Source: Bacteroidota bacterium | GTDB lineage: Bacteria > Bacteroidota > Bacteroidia > AKYH767-A > 2013-40CM-41-45 | Direction of reading: 5' to 3' | Assembly: GCA_016721305.1 (NCBI GenBank) | Contig: JADKIH010000025.1 | Coordinates: forward strand, 62,001-126,000 | Length of the DNA stretch: 64,000 nucleotides | Shown here: positions 29,426 to 40,675 of the stretch, piece by piece | How positions within the stretch are numbered: the stretch's first letter is position 1 | Layout: each line of letters starts with the position of its first letter | Notes under the pieces: model-generated | Seen by the model: the letters and a program-made list of their open reading frames with translations, nothing else | What the model was told of the DNA's origin: nothing | Databases searched by the model: none | Program-made: the position numbers and the translations under genes

Positions 29426-29880
29426 TTTGAGTTTCAGAGAATCTCAACCCTGCTTCGCTATTGTGAACATTGCCGACACTTCTTCCCTACCTTTCTTTGT
29501 TTGAAATTTATCAGCACTGATTTGAATTTGCTAAATTATGTGATAGAGGGCGGACGCTACAGATATGCTTTTCTTAATGTGTAATTAAGGATTAGTATAC
29601 TTCGCAAATTATACTTTCCGAAGTTTTGAGTGCATCTCAAAATGAGTTTTTCAAATAATCTTACTAAAACCGAAAATACCTTACAGTTTTTCTTGCAAGA
29701 AAAGTTTTTTACCGAATTTCATTACTCGATTGTTTGTCTGCGAAAACGCAGGTTTCTTTTATTTTAGAAAAAAAATAAAACTGTCCATTCAAAAAACAAA
29801 CGATAAGTCTGAGTCTATTGCAGTAGCGGAACTTAAAAATCCGACTGCGGTTAAACACTCCATAAACAATTAAAACTCTT
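29426..29880. other. Non-coding gap of 455 bp
   Basis: AT-rich region between the desaturase and the LamG protein. I see no open frame, repeat, RNA or convincing promoter. Confidence 0.4.
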
Positions 29881-32800
29881 ATGATTAGAAAATGTTACCT
29901 TTTTACTGGTGGCATTGACTATGTCAATGTCATCACGAGGGCAACATGCGAACGTACAAAATCCTGTGGTGGGATTAAGTACAGGGACTCTGATCAGAAA
30001 TGGATGTGGCTCCGTTAACACAACGGATACTGTGGGCGATCCCTCTGTTTTGGTATTAATTCCTGGAATGTATACGCATGGAACTCTACCGGCTCTGATA
30101 GCTGGACTTTAAACTATGCGGGTTATTATGTCGACTCAACTTTGTCGATGAACACCCTTAACTTTTGGCAGGACGATCAAAGTCCTTCCCTATGCGAGCG
30201 GATACACGGGACTACCCGTTACCGAAGACGATCATTCATTCTCTGCAAAGAGAAGAGGGTTTCCATTCGGGCATTATCGCATCAATGTTCCCGGGCACGA
30301 TGACTGGGCATATTTGCTCATCGATGGTATTGAAGTATGGAATCACGAAGATTGTTGCGATTATCATGAGAATGTCTGGGAAGGAATTCTGACTGATACA
30401 TCTACCATAGAATTTCGTGTGATGGAATTTGGAGGCGGATCGTACGGAGTTGTGGATGTAATCCCGCAAACTCTAACTGCTTCGGCAACATCAACGCTTA
30501 TTCATTGTTACAACGGAACATCCGATGTTACCGTTTCAGCTTCCGGCGGTTTTCCTCCCTACACAGGAACAGGAACATTTACGGTGACAGCCGGCACTTA
30601 CGATTATCTGATCACTGATAGTCTTGGAGCAGAGTTTACCTTGTCGGTGAATGTACCTTCTCCATTAACTCCGGACACATTAATTTCCACAAACACTGCA
30701 ACAACATTTTGTGATGGCGACTCTGTATTATTAACAGCACCTTCGCATGGACAAGCAGTTTCATTTGCCGGTGCGCCGAATCGAATTTTGATTCCATTTG
30801 ACTCACCGGAAACAAATTATACATACGAATTAGATTTCAAAACAACGGAACCCAATACAGGAATTTCGAGTGTGCGCGACGGCGATCTTGCCGGTTCGCA
30901 TGACAGAAATTTGTATTTAGAAAATGGTCAGATCATGCATCGCCTGTATTCGGAAGAAGTAATTGGTTCTTCAAACGAAAATTATGCCGATGGCGAATGG
31001 CATCACGTTGCAGTAGTAGTTGAATCGGGAGTTGGACAACGGATATATGTTGATGGCGTAGAAGTAGCAAGCGGCTACATGGATCATTCGGATTTCAACT
31101 GGGACAATACAATCAATCTCGGGTTCGGAAACGACTGGTATATCGGAAGCATAGATAATGTTCGTCTGTGGAATGTTGTTCGCACGCAAACCGAAATCGA
31201 AGAAGATCAAACGTTGCATGCAAATAGTGCCATAGCAGGTTTAATCGGTAATTGGGATTTTGATGAATCGGATGGTTATACAGCGTATAATTCCATCGAC
31301 AATTCGACGGCCACATTTGAAGAAGGGCCGAGCTTATTCATCAACAATAGCAGCACCTATAGTTGGAACACAGGAGAAACAACACAGAGCATCGTTGCAC
31401 GCACAGGAGGAATATACACGGTAGCTGTTTCAGTCAGCAATGCCTGTACTATGAATTCACCAACGATAGAATTAGTAATGAATCCTAGTCCGGCTATTCC
31501 ATCGATGTCGACAACCTCGGTTCTCTCATTTTGCGAAGGATCAGAAGCAATATTCATATGCTCTGATAGTGGCAGCGTACAGTGGAATCAAAACGGCATT
31601 CCTGTTGATGGGGATACAATTTCAAATTTCAAAGCAGAAGAAGAGGGCGATTATTCGGTGACGATAACAAACAGCTATGGCTGTTCTCAGACTTCATCAG
31701 AACAATTTGTGGAAGTTTTCCCTGCACCCCGAGCTCCATACATTGAAGCATCCGGACCGATTGCATTTTGTGCAGGAGAAAGTGTAGATCTCACAGCGAA
31801 AACGAATACGTGAATCATCGTTGGGCTTCATCGGTGATTGCAGTGAGCAGTGAATACGGAAGTGTAGAATGGGGAGCCATTCAATTGCTCGGTGCGCCGG
31901 ATGTTTATCCAAATTATGGCGACATAGAGTCATCGTGGTCGCCCGGAGGTTGGGATGATCCTGATGAATATTTCGAATTAGGATATACACATCCGATTCC
32001 AATTAACTACATTGATATATACGAAACATTCGGACCCGGTACTGTTGATAGTGTGTATGTAAAAAATCCCGGAACAGGATTGTTCGAATTAGTTTATTCG
32101 GCTACTCCGCAATATGCAGGCGATACGGCAACAATTCTTCACATAACCTTCCCTATGACGACCTTCCCTGTGTCGGAGATTAGGGTTAGTTTAGAGACCG
32201 CTGCAGTTGAAGGTTGGAATGATTTCGATGCCGTAGGAATTGGTAACGACTTACCAAATTCATATTCATGGTCGACCGGCGACACTCTCGCGACGCTGAA
32301 TGTTTCTACTTCAGGAACATATTCGGTCAGCATTACTAATTCCATTGGTTGTACATCATCTTCAGAACCACTTGAAATTACAGTCAATCCTTTGCCTGTT
32401 GTAACAATTGGATCAGATATGTATACAGGAGTTTGCAGTTCCTCATTCTTACTTTCGGGTGGAATCCCGGCCGGAGGAACATATAATGGTATTGGAGTTT
32501 CAAATAACGAATTTGATCCGACCATTGGTCCGGGCAGTTATGCGATTGAATATTCCTATACCGACTCAAACGGTTGCAGCTCTTCTGCAAGCAATCAAAT
32601 TACTGTTACAGATGCACCGGTAACGACGTTGAATTCGTTTCAAAATATTTGTTCCGATGCTGCACCATTTACTTTAACAGGAGGAAGTCCTACGGGCGGA
32701 ACATATTTTGGTACAGGAGTTTCAAATGGAATGTTTGATCCTTCAATCGGAAGCGGAACGTATCAGATAAATTACATCTTCGAAGATTCACTTGGTTGCA

Positions 32801-33114
32801 GTACCGTTGCCGATCAACAAATAACGGTTGAACTCTGCTTAGGACTATCAGATGATAAATTGGATAGAGGAATTTTCTGTTATCCAAATCCCGCAAATGA
32901 AAAAGTAGTAGTAAACACTTCATTAGTCGAAAAATTTTACACTATAGAAATTTTCAATTCGATTGGTTCGAAAGTTTACTCAGAGTCATTGCAAGAAATT
33001 AATGATACTCATTCCCTTGAAATAGATCTCCATCAATTTCCTGCAGGATCATATATTCTTCGAGTAGCCACTGAAATTGGAATAACGAATAAAAAATTAA
33101 TGATCGAAAAATAA
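29881..33114 (+). CDS. Secreted LamG / discoidin-like T9SS protein with several frame breaks
   Basis: Reconstructed from ATG 29881 (signal peptide with one A and one T restored near 29891-29902) through further one-base breaks near 30049, 30190 and 31800 to a stop at 33112-33114. Domains in order: an N-terminal domain with NSWNVYAWNSTGSDSWTLNY and HDDWAYLLIDGIEVWNHEDC, a LamG/concanavalin-like domain (about 30760-31200, with DGEWHHVAVVVESG and GSIDNVRLWNVVRT), an Ig-like domain, a discoidin-like domain (31840-32250, LGAPDVYPNYGD), two Ig-like repeats and a T9SS type A sorting domain (IFCYPNPANEKVVV). It is likely a surface carbohydrate-binding or adhesion protein. Five one-base indels, mostly in homopolymers, suggest sequencing error rather than a dead gene. 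Confidence 0.75.
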
Positions 33115-33153
33115 AGACTCGGATTTAATAAAAAGATTTTTTACAATTTGATA

Positions 33154-33187
33154 AATGCCTGCTATCACCTGATGGCAGGCATTTTTT
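33154..33187 (+). terminator. Terminator of the LamG protein gene
   Basis: An AAATGCCTGC / GCAGGCATTT stem is followed by TTT. Confidence 0.8.
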
Positions 33188-33420
33188 ATCAAAAGAAATA
33201 AAGGATAAAAAGTCAAATGTCCGGCAAAAGCACAGTTTAGCATTCCATAATTAGTGACGGCTCTGACTTCCTATTTATCTTTTCCTAAATCAGTTTAGTG
33301 AATTAAACCAAAGTTATAAGAGTAATACATTCTACATGTTCACTGTTTTCTTTAGGAATGGTATATCTTCTTCTCAAAATAATTATTCAGAGTATTCTAT
33401 CAAACCAACAAAAGCAAAAC

Positions 33421-33820
33421 CTACTTTACAACAAACTTGACCAGTGTTAAATTAACCATGTCTTCCGTTTTAGGAAGAATCCCCTCAAACCTTCAAAATA
33501 CAATTGAGCCCCCGGTTTGACACGACTCAGATGGTCGCGCATTTTTGCGGAGAGAAGCCCCTTATTATTCACATAAACTGTAGAGTCAGTTCCCTCGCAA
33601 ATTAATAGTCTGTACCAAAACATTTCGTGCTTCTTCAGAGAAAAAGATTTTGTTATCTCGATGCATTCCACACCTTTAATACTATGAGCTTGTTGCATAG
33701 AAATGGTATCACCGGCTACGACTCCGTTGTCGCCCCAAATTAATGCTGCGTATCTCTGTCCGCGAACCGCTTGAATATTAATCAAGCATGTCAAAGAAGA
33801 ATACTGAACAATGATTTCAT
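33421..33820 (-). CDS. Small secreted protein of unknown function, two frame breaks
   Basis: The reading from ATG 33820 gives MKSLFSILL, which stops at once. Restoring one base in the AAA at 33793-33795 extends it to a proper signal peptide (SLFSILLLTCLINIQAVRGQ) and a domain of about 100 residues containing DTISMQQAHSIKGVECIEIT and VKPGAQLYFEGLRG. A second missing base at CCCC 33481-33484 turns the ragged end into LPKTEDMVNLTLVKFVVK and a stop at 33421. The PGAQLYFEGL segment recalls the C-terminal domain of GldM-like proteins, but this is only a resemblance. It appears to be the last gene of a three-gene minus-strand operon. Confidence 0.55.
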
Positions 33821-34522
33821 ACTAATAAATTTGAATTTACGAAGCCGATGCAAAACCGGATTCACCGGTCTTTGATGTTTATTCTTTGAGGGCTCATTAG
33901 CCAATTCTGAAATCAGCTTATACTTCCCATTATCATCTTTTTGCATGATAACTATCTGGCAATTCCCGGGATTATGATAACGCTCGAACTCTTCCACCGT
34001 CCAATGAAACCAGCGCATGAGGAATAATCGTATAGTCATACCGTGAGTTACGATGATTACATTCTCCGGAAAGTTTGGTTTTAGAAATTCGCGATGCATT
34101 GTTCCGAAGAAATCGCTGACACGATCATACACATCGGCAGCAGATTCACCATCAGGAATACGGAAATAAAATGTGCCGAATTCATCACGTTGTCTGTCGA
34201 CTTCCTTTCCGTCGTTTTCATTCCGAAAATGTCCCCACTCCTGCTCTCGCAGTCGGGGTTCTTCGACATAGGTTACTTGTTCACGCGAAAAGTGAGGAGT
34301 GATTCCTTCGAACGTCATTCGCGTCCTGAAGTGCGGCGAGATAAAAAATTTCACTTTTTCATCGCCGATAATTCTTTTCAATTCGGCTCCGGCATTGGAG
34401 GCTTGTTTCATTCCGGTTTCGGTGAGTAATAAAGCATAATCAGGTTTATCGGCATAAATAGCTTTGTCAAGATTTCCTTCGGATTCACCGTGTCGGACTA
34501 AAATAATTCTTTTGGGTTTCAT
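33791..34522 (-). CDS. Histidine phosphatase (phosphoglycerate mutase-like)
   Basis: About 243 residues from MKPKRIILVRHGESEGN. The RHGE motif supplies the phosphorylated His, the second catalytic pieces are SPHFRTRMT (Arg) and VIIVTHGMTIRLFL (second His), and EPRLREQEWGHF supplies the acid. The family removes phosphate from small molecules or proteins; the substrate is unknown. A 12-residue upstream extension to 34558 is rejected. At the C-terminus the reading runs in frame into MKSLFSILL, the signal peptide of the next gene, so the true stop may have been lost to an indel and the end coordinate is uncertain. The HD hydrolase gene is 55 bp upstream. Confidence 0.85.
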   Translation of the reverse strand: MKPKRIILVRHGESEGNLDKAIYADKPDYALLLTETGMKQASNAGAELKRIIGDEKVKFFISPHFRTRMTFEGITPHFSREQVTYVEEPRLREQEWGHFRNENDGKEVDRQRDEFGTFYFRIPDGESAADVYDRVSDFFGTMHREFLKPNFPENVIIVTHGMTIRLFLMRWFHWTVEEFERYHNPGNCQIVIMQKDDNGKYKLISELANEPSKNKHQRPVNPVLHRLRKFKFISMKSLFSILL

Positions 34523-34577
34523 AGGTATGGAAGGGGTGTGGTGGGGATCGCGAAGCATCGCGATCCCACGGTATTGG

Positions 34578-35114
34578 TTATTTGGTTTCGTAAGTGCTTA
34601 TTTTTTCTGACAGTCTCTTTGCTAAAAAAGAATTTCCTGCTTTTAATTCCTGCAAGATCATTCCGGCTTCTTCCTTGTATCTTTTTCTTTTCTCATGATC
34701 CCAATGCAAAGGAGCCGGCTGAAGATTGGTAATCCGATCGGCAAGCTTGACAGCCCATACTTCAGGGCGCAGCATTTTGATTCGTTTCAGGCAGTCGTGC
34801 ATTTGCTCGTCTTTGGGCACATCCTTATTTTTTGTCAGTGCCTGCACGGCATCAGCTACGTCGACTCCAAATCGTGCTGCGAGTTCGGGATAATTTGTTG
34901 CCGTATCTTCGAGCGTATCATGCAACAACGCAACTTGAACGGCAAAAGCCAGATCGAATTTTTCGGTATTGAATCCGGCGAGCATTATTTCCATTGCCAC
35001 ATTGCTGAGATGGACGACATATGGCAAATCCGTTCCCGGAATTTTCTGATCGGCCGACACATGCTTGGCGGCGGCATATTTTAAAGTTTCCTGGTAGATA
35101 GTATGGATACTCAT
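34578..35114 (-). CDS. HD-domain small alarmone hydrolase, MESH1-like
   Basis: 178 residues from MSIHTIYQETLKYAAAKH; a 22-residue upstream extension is rejected for lack of similarity. The metal and catalytic motifs of the RelA/SpoT hydrolase domain are present: YVVHLSNVAMEI (first His), VALLHDTLEDT (HD pair and ED) and WAVKLADRITNL (last Asp). There is no synthetase domain, so it fits the small alarmone hydrolases that degrade (p)ppGpp or, in some cases, NADPH. It leads a likely operon with the histidine phosphatase gene. Confidence 0.83.
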   Translation of the reverse strand: MSIHTIYQETLKYAAAKHVSADQKIPGTDLPYVVHLSNVAMEIMLAGFNTEKFDLAFAVQVALLHDTLEDTATNYPELAARFGVDVADAVQALTKNKDVPKDEQMHDCLKRIKMLRPEVWAVKLADRITNLQPAPLHWDHEKRKRYKEEAGMILQELKAGNSFLAKRLSEKISTYETK

Positions 35115-35579
35115 GGAGCGTTTTGGGTTGTCGGTATGTTGTCTTGATATTTGTTCAATAGTTCGATCGGAACTACGCAATCTTTTGCAGGCACCGTCCC
35201 TGTGAGGGATCTAAAGGGCACGATACAAAGACAAAATCTTACGTAGTAATATACGAAAAAAACTCGACTTTATTTACAGAGAATTAGAAAATCGTCAACA
35301 GGATGACAGACAATATTGATTACATACAATCATTTTGCACTATTAATATTTGGAGCAGACAAGCCTTATCATTTCAATGGAGAGGATAGTTTTTACAACT
35401 CATATTCAGACATTGCTTGAAGAACATCTTCGTTTACGCACCGGTTGTTCTTCATTCAAAACCGGCGGGCAACATATTGAACGGATATCATCGGATAATA
35501 ACGGGAAAGTCTGCTCAGGCGGGAGAGGTGGAAGTTCTAATGGAAAAAAGGTGAAATGGATAAATGATGGATTTTATAT
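35115..35579. other. Gap with one doubtful open frame
   Basis: A plus-strand reading from about 35380 (MERIVFTTHIQTLLEEH) runs into the tandem array, and a second frame reads GADKPYHFNGEDSFYNSYS for a short stretch. Neither resembles a family I know. This could be the damaged start of a gene disrupted by the array. Confidence 0.3.
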
Positions 35580-36455
35580 GCAACACATTCGGGAGCGGCG
35601 GCCCCGGGGCAATGATAAAGACACGTATCCCCGGGGTACAATTTTGTACAGTACCCTTCTTTTGAACCCAATAAGTTTAAAACAACTTCCGGCAATTATT
35701 TACCCACTGTTTCCCATGCCGGACCACCCTTGCAGGCGCAGTCACCTAAATACACAAAGGACAAAATTTAAAACGAGATCGTTACCCCCAAAGAAGCTGG
35801 TTAATTTATGCAACACTCTCGGGAGCGGAGGCCCCGGGGGCAATGATAAAGACACGTATCCCCTGGGGTACAATTTTGTACAGTACCCTTCTTTTGAACC
35901 CAATAAGTTTAAAACAACTTCCGGCAAATATTTACCCCGGCGTTTCCCATGCCGGACCACCCCTGCAGGCAGTCACTCTAAATACACAAAGGACAAAATT
36001 TAAAACGGAGATCGTTACCCCCAAAGAAGCTGGTTAATTTATGCAACACTCGGGGAGCGGCGGCCCCGGGGGCAATGATAAAGACACGTGTCCCCAGGGG
36101 TACAATTTTGTACAGTACCCTTCTTTTGAACCCAATAAGTTTAAAACAACTTCCGGCAAATATTTACCCCGGCGTTTCCCCATGCCGGACCACCCTTGCA
36201 GGCAGTCACTCTAAATACACAAAGGACAAAATTTAAAACGGAGATCGTTACCCCAAAGAAGCTGGTTAATTTATGCAACACTCTCGGGAGCGGCGGCCCC
36301 GGGGGCAATGATAAAGACACGTGTCCCCAGGGGTACAATTTTGTATGGTACCCTTCTTTTGAACCCAATAAGTTTAAAACACTTCCGGCAATTATTTACC
36401 CCGGCGTTTCCCCATGCCGGACCACCCCTAACAGGCAGTCACTCTAAATACACAA
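35580..36455. repeat. Four-unit tandem array, ~232 bp unit, GC-rich core
   Basis: The word GCAACAC starts units at 35580, 35810, 36043 and 36275 (periods 230, 233, 232); the last unit ends near 36455. Each unit has a GC-rich core (GGCCCCGGGGGC then CCCCTGGGGTAC), a TTTTGTACAGTACCC segment, TTTCCCATGCCGGACCACCC and an AAAGAAGCTGGTTAATTTAT tail. Units differ by small indels. Periods are not fixed multiples of three, so a repeated protein domain is unlikely. It sits just upstream of the pseudouridine synthase gene. Confidence 0.85.
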
Positions 36456-36584
36456 AGGACTCTACTTAAAACCACTTTTCTAACCGCATCAATGCAGGTG
36501 ATTAAAAGCAACTCTGCGACTATCACAATATGTCTGATAAATACATCAATCATACTATTCATTATACTACTTTTGCCCCACTCT

Positions 36585-37147
36585 ATGCATCGCCATTTCA
36601 TCATCCATAAACCGTTCGGATACCTAAGCCAATTCGTCTGCGAACACCCCAAGAAAAAACTTCTGGGAAGCTTATACGATTTTCCTGAGGGAACGATGGC
36701 CATCGGACGACTCGATGAAGAGAGCGAAGGTCTTCTTTTACTTACAACCGATGGTGTGATGAGTGAACGAATTCGAGCTAAGCACATCGAAAAGAATATT
36801 ACGCACAGATCGACGGAATACTAACCGACGAAGCGTTACTGAAATTACAAACCGGAGTTGAAATCGGTATTCGTGATGTAAAGTACATTACCAGGCCGTG
36901 CAAGGTTGAACGCATCACAACTCCTCCACCGTTTCCTCCACGGACAAAACGTATTCGCGACGACCGTCACGGACCGACGAGCTGGGTATCGATCACGCTC
37001 ACCGAAGGCAAGTATAGGCAGGTTCGTAAAATGACGGCAGCTGTGGGTTGTGCAACTTTGCGACTTATGAGAGTGAGAATTGGGGAAATTTGGTTAGGCG
37101 ATCTTGCCGCGGGCGAAGTAAGAGAAATCGAAAACTTCTTCCCTTAG
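36585..37147 (+). CDS. RluE-like rRNA pseudouridine synthase, frame break at 36794
   Basis: The protein opens MHRHFIIHKPFGYLSQFVCE and lacks an S4 domain, as in RluE. The catalytic Asp lies in GRLDEESEGLLLLT. Near 36794 one base is missing (AAGAA for AAGGAA). Restoring it gives EKEYYAQIDGILTDEALLKL and leads through TLTEGKYRQVRKMTAAVG, the conserved RNA-binding/catalytic C-terminal motif, to a stop at 37145. The full length is about 187 residues, normal for the RsuA/RluB/E/F class that modifies one uridine of 23S or 16S rRNA. The ATG is only 130 bp downstream of the tandem array. Confidence 0.85.
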
Positions 37148-37168
37148 TTTTTTCGTATTAAAATAAAA

Positions 37169-40100
37169 TCACGGCTTCGATACCGTCTTACCGATATTAT
37201 TTTCCACGACACTCAAATCAGCCGATTCAACAAAAGATTTCTGTGATATCATCAGTAGAATATCCGGAAGTAAATTGTCCTGGCCTTTGTTTCTACATCC
37301 GAAAAATCTGTAGTGGTAATACTACCGTCGTGATCTATATCGCCGCTGTAAATTCCGAAAACTCCGCCGGTCAAACTCTTTTGATTGTTTCCGAAAGCTT
37401 TGTTTGCGGCTGTTGTAAAATCATATGAAACGGTAGCTGCATTAAAGAGTATGGCAGAAGCGCTCCATGTTTCGAGAGCATTTCTATGCTTCACGACGAT
37501 GTAATATGAAAAAGCTCTTGCTGTAGGGAAAACAAAAGAACCGTTACCCGACGTGTTAATCGTACTCTTCACAGAATACAATAAGGCGTAAGGACTCACA
37601 TTTGAATGCAATTCTACAGTGATCGTATCGCATAGAGTCGGATTAGAAGTAGGATTCACCGAAGCTGTCATTAATCCGCTACCTAAATATAATCCATCAA
37701 TCAAAACTTTCAGACTCAATGTCACCGGACAATTTTCATCAATGAGTCCATTACAATTATCATCAATGCCATTACCACAAATTTCTGTTGCTGCTGTATG
37801 AAATACTCCCGTAAGCGGATTGCAACCATCAATGGTACAAGGATTACCGTCGTCGGTGTTAACAGCAGTATGAGTAATCGCACCGCTTAGTCCATCGACA
37901 AAATCATTCGTGCATAAACTATTATCGTTCGGATCAATAACAACAAGAGTAGTAACGATAGAACTGTCGCATCCAAGAGTAGTTGTGAATGGAGATGTAT
38001 ACGTTCCCGCCGTCGATACTACTTGTCCGCTCGGAAGTGTAAATGAATCTCCGGTGGCCATATAGCGTGTTTGCGGAGTAGAATAAGTTGGATTTGCCGT
38101 CACCGTTAAGGCCGACGAAGAAGCCGTACAACCATTCACATTAGTTTGCACAACATAATAACTGCCTGAAGTTGTTGGTGTGATGCTTTGAGTTGTTTCT
38201 CCGTTCGACCACAGATAAGAATTTGCGGCACTTGATGTAAGTGTGACAGAACCACCCTGACAGAATGTAAGAGCTCCGGTATTTGTAATCGTTGGTTGAG
38301 AAACATGATTCGACAATAATAAATCATCGATACGAAACTGAACGCCTGCAATACTTGCCGTCTGAGTAAATTTGATTCTTAAATTCGGAACAGCAGGAAT
38401 AGTTCCTGTTGCTGTTACATAATTCCACGAAGTATTTGAAATCGGCAATGCCGGGATCACCAGATTGGTATAATTTGTTCCATCAGTACTTACCTGCAAG
38501 CTAAGCTCACTTCCCGTTGTAGTATTTGATGCTTTTAGTAAGCCGAACGACAACTTGAGATTGGAATAACCGGTTGTATTAATCCCGGAGATAATAAAAT
38601 TTCTTCCCGCCGTATTTGTAAAAAACACGTTGGCGCCTCCGGATGCATTTGTGTATCCCGTGGAAGGAACAGTGACACGAACATCAGCGGTTCCCGACAT
38701 CGTAAGATTCACATTTGTAAAACCGTCGTTCGTTTCGTGAGCGGAGATTGCAGTAGTTGCTGTTACGACACCCATATCTTCGAGCATCACTGTGTAGTCT
38801 GATTGAAAACCCTGTCCAATGATTACAGTATCTGTTACCATTGAATTGTTTGTTGAGTTTGCATCGCCTGCAAGAGTTGTTGACGCATTAAACAAATAAT
38901 TTCCGGAAGTCAACATGTCATACGTTCCGTTCAAAGTAACATCGAGTGTAGCGGCACCGGCAAGCTTTCCCGTATTGACAACTTTTGAAAAACTCTGAAC
39001 TGCTGCCAAGGGATCCGTAGCCTGCAGATTAATCGTTACAGGTGTTGTTGCAAAATTAATGGTAGACGTACCGTAATTCTTCAACTGCACTTGGAGAGGA
39101 TTTGCAGACGAAGGGCAATCAGACGACAGAGGAGTCAAAAGAGAAAGAGCTCCAATATCTGTATTTAAACAACTGCCATCGATATTGATATAATCAGTTT
39201 TAGTAATCGTATTCGGCCCTGCAGAATTTGTAACAGTAAGCGAAATCGTTTTCAATCCCGTTGTCGAATAAGTAACTGTGTGAGGTCCGACCGTTGTTGC
39301 TGTAGCAGGAGATGCACCCGATCCGAAATTCCAGGAGTATGAAGTAACCGTTCCGCTTGATGAATTCGTAAACGTAGCCGATTGGCCCAAGCAAACATTC
39401 AAAGGAGTTGCGGTAAAATTGCAGACGGAGGCGATGTACTACTCGTCGTTGCAAGCCATATCGTCATATTCATCAGCAGACGACGATGATTCCCTCCTGC
39501 GTCCTGCGTATAACCATTAAACAAAGCATCATTCGAATCGCCGGTACCATCATCGCATGGAGAACTGTCGCCGATGGCAGCAACTTTTCCGTTACCGAAA
39601 CGAGCATATGCAACCATCACATTTGTTGATCCGAATGCCGATCCTGTTTTATAAACAACACCCTTTACACTCGGATTTGCAGTTGTGTTCAGCGTCATGC
39701 TCGTACCATTAGCCCATAACACCTGAGTAACTGCACCCATTGGTCCGTTCAGAATTGAATCTGTCGGAAGACTTGGAATGTTACTCGATGTCTGAGAAAA
39801 ATTTGCGAGGTCAAATGAAATTCCAAATGGGTTAACCTGAACAGTATTATTCGTCATCAGATCATTCCAGATAAACGGAGAATCTTCTCCATCATTATTT
39901 CTGTCTGAAACATCATGATCACTCACCATGATCAATCCTCCACCGTTCTGAACGAAGTTTAAGATTGCCGTTTTTTCTGCAGCAGTAAATAGAATATTCG
40001 GTTCACAAACTATGAAGACTTTGTAATTGGAAAGATCCTGTGTGTTTGAACCATTACCATAGGTGATTTGTCCATTATAGGGAAGAGTTTCAACAACGTA

Positions 40101-40406
40101 GTTCTTCTTTACACAATCGACACCCCAAGCAGACAACGCACCATTCCAAAAAGTTTCTGAAGTTGATGCGATAATTCCCGACTGAGCAGCGGTTGGAATT
40201 TTCTGAGCATTTGACTCATTTCCGTTATTCAAAATTGCAGGACCGGAACTGTAGCCAAGATTGTGTGCATCGGCATCAACAACCCAGTCGGCATTTCCTG
40301 CTGCCTCTGCTTTCGTAGCATCAAAAAGAATTTTGATCGTTTGCGCATAAGAAGGACGCAACGATGCAATCAAAACCAAAAGAAGGATCAGTAATTTACT
40401 TTTCAT
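37169..40406 (-). CDS. Secreted multidomain protein with EF-hand-like C-terminus, frame breaks
   Basis: From ATG 40406: signal peptide (KLLILLLVLIASLRPSYAQ), an N-terminal domain resembling GATase-like/DUF4350 folds (YKVFIVCEPN ... FVQNGGGLIMVSDHD), then a PKD domain, CARDB-like and Ig-like domains, a MopE-like metal motif (GIDDNCNGLIDENC) and paired EF-hand loops (SGDIDHDGSITTTDFS). Three one-base corrections join the pieces: a T at about 39419, one G too many at 37282-37283 and a missing base near 37241. The restored end is ESADLSVVENN ... SKP with a stop at 37169, closely parallel to the end of the 18608 protein. The two appear to be relatives with the same C-terminal module. Confidence 0.78.
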
Positions 40407-40625
40407 CCACTATTCTACCGTATAATACAGCACTCAGAATAGCCGGGAGTCATTCGGGTAGATTCGGGAAACTATCCGCGCAGGGAGATAGACAGGCTTA
40501 AGTGCATGACAAATTTAAAATATTCCTTGAAAAAGCCCAATTTAAAGGGTATTTAGAGGAATTCTGAAAAGTCGATATAAAGGAGAAAAAGACGGATAAA
40601 TTGGATTTTAAGTGAACAATTTAAA

Positions 40626-40668
40626 CACTAAGACACTTAGACAATAACTCTTAGTGTCTTAGTGTTTA
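40626..40668. repeat. Intergenic hairpin (CACTAAGACAC type)
   Basis: ACACTAAGACACTTAGA pairs with TCTTAGTGTCTTAGTGT. It lies just beyond the stop of the multicopper oxidase gene and may end its transcript, although the T run is weak. Confidence 0.6.
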
Positions 40669-40675
40669 AAAAAAA

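Noticed and set aside
35350..36447. Overlapping plus-strand frames across the ~232-bp array
   Set aside because: Frames differ between units because the periods are not multiples of three; not a repeat protein.
35580..36455. CRISPR array
   Set aside because: Units of ~232 bp are repeated throughout, with no short repeat / unique spacer structure, and there are no cas genes.
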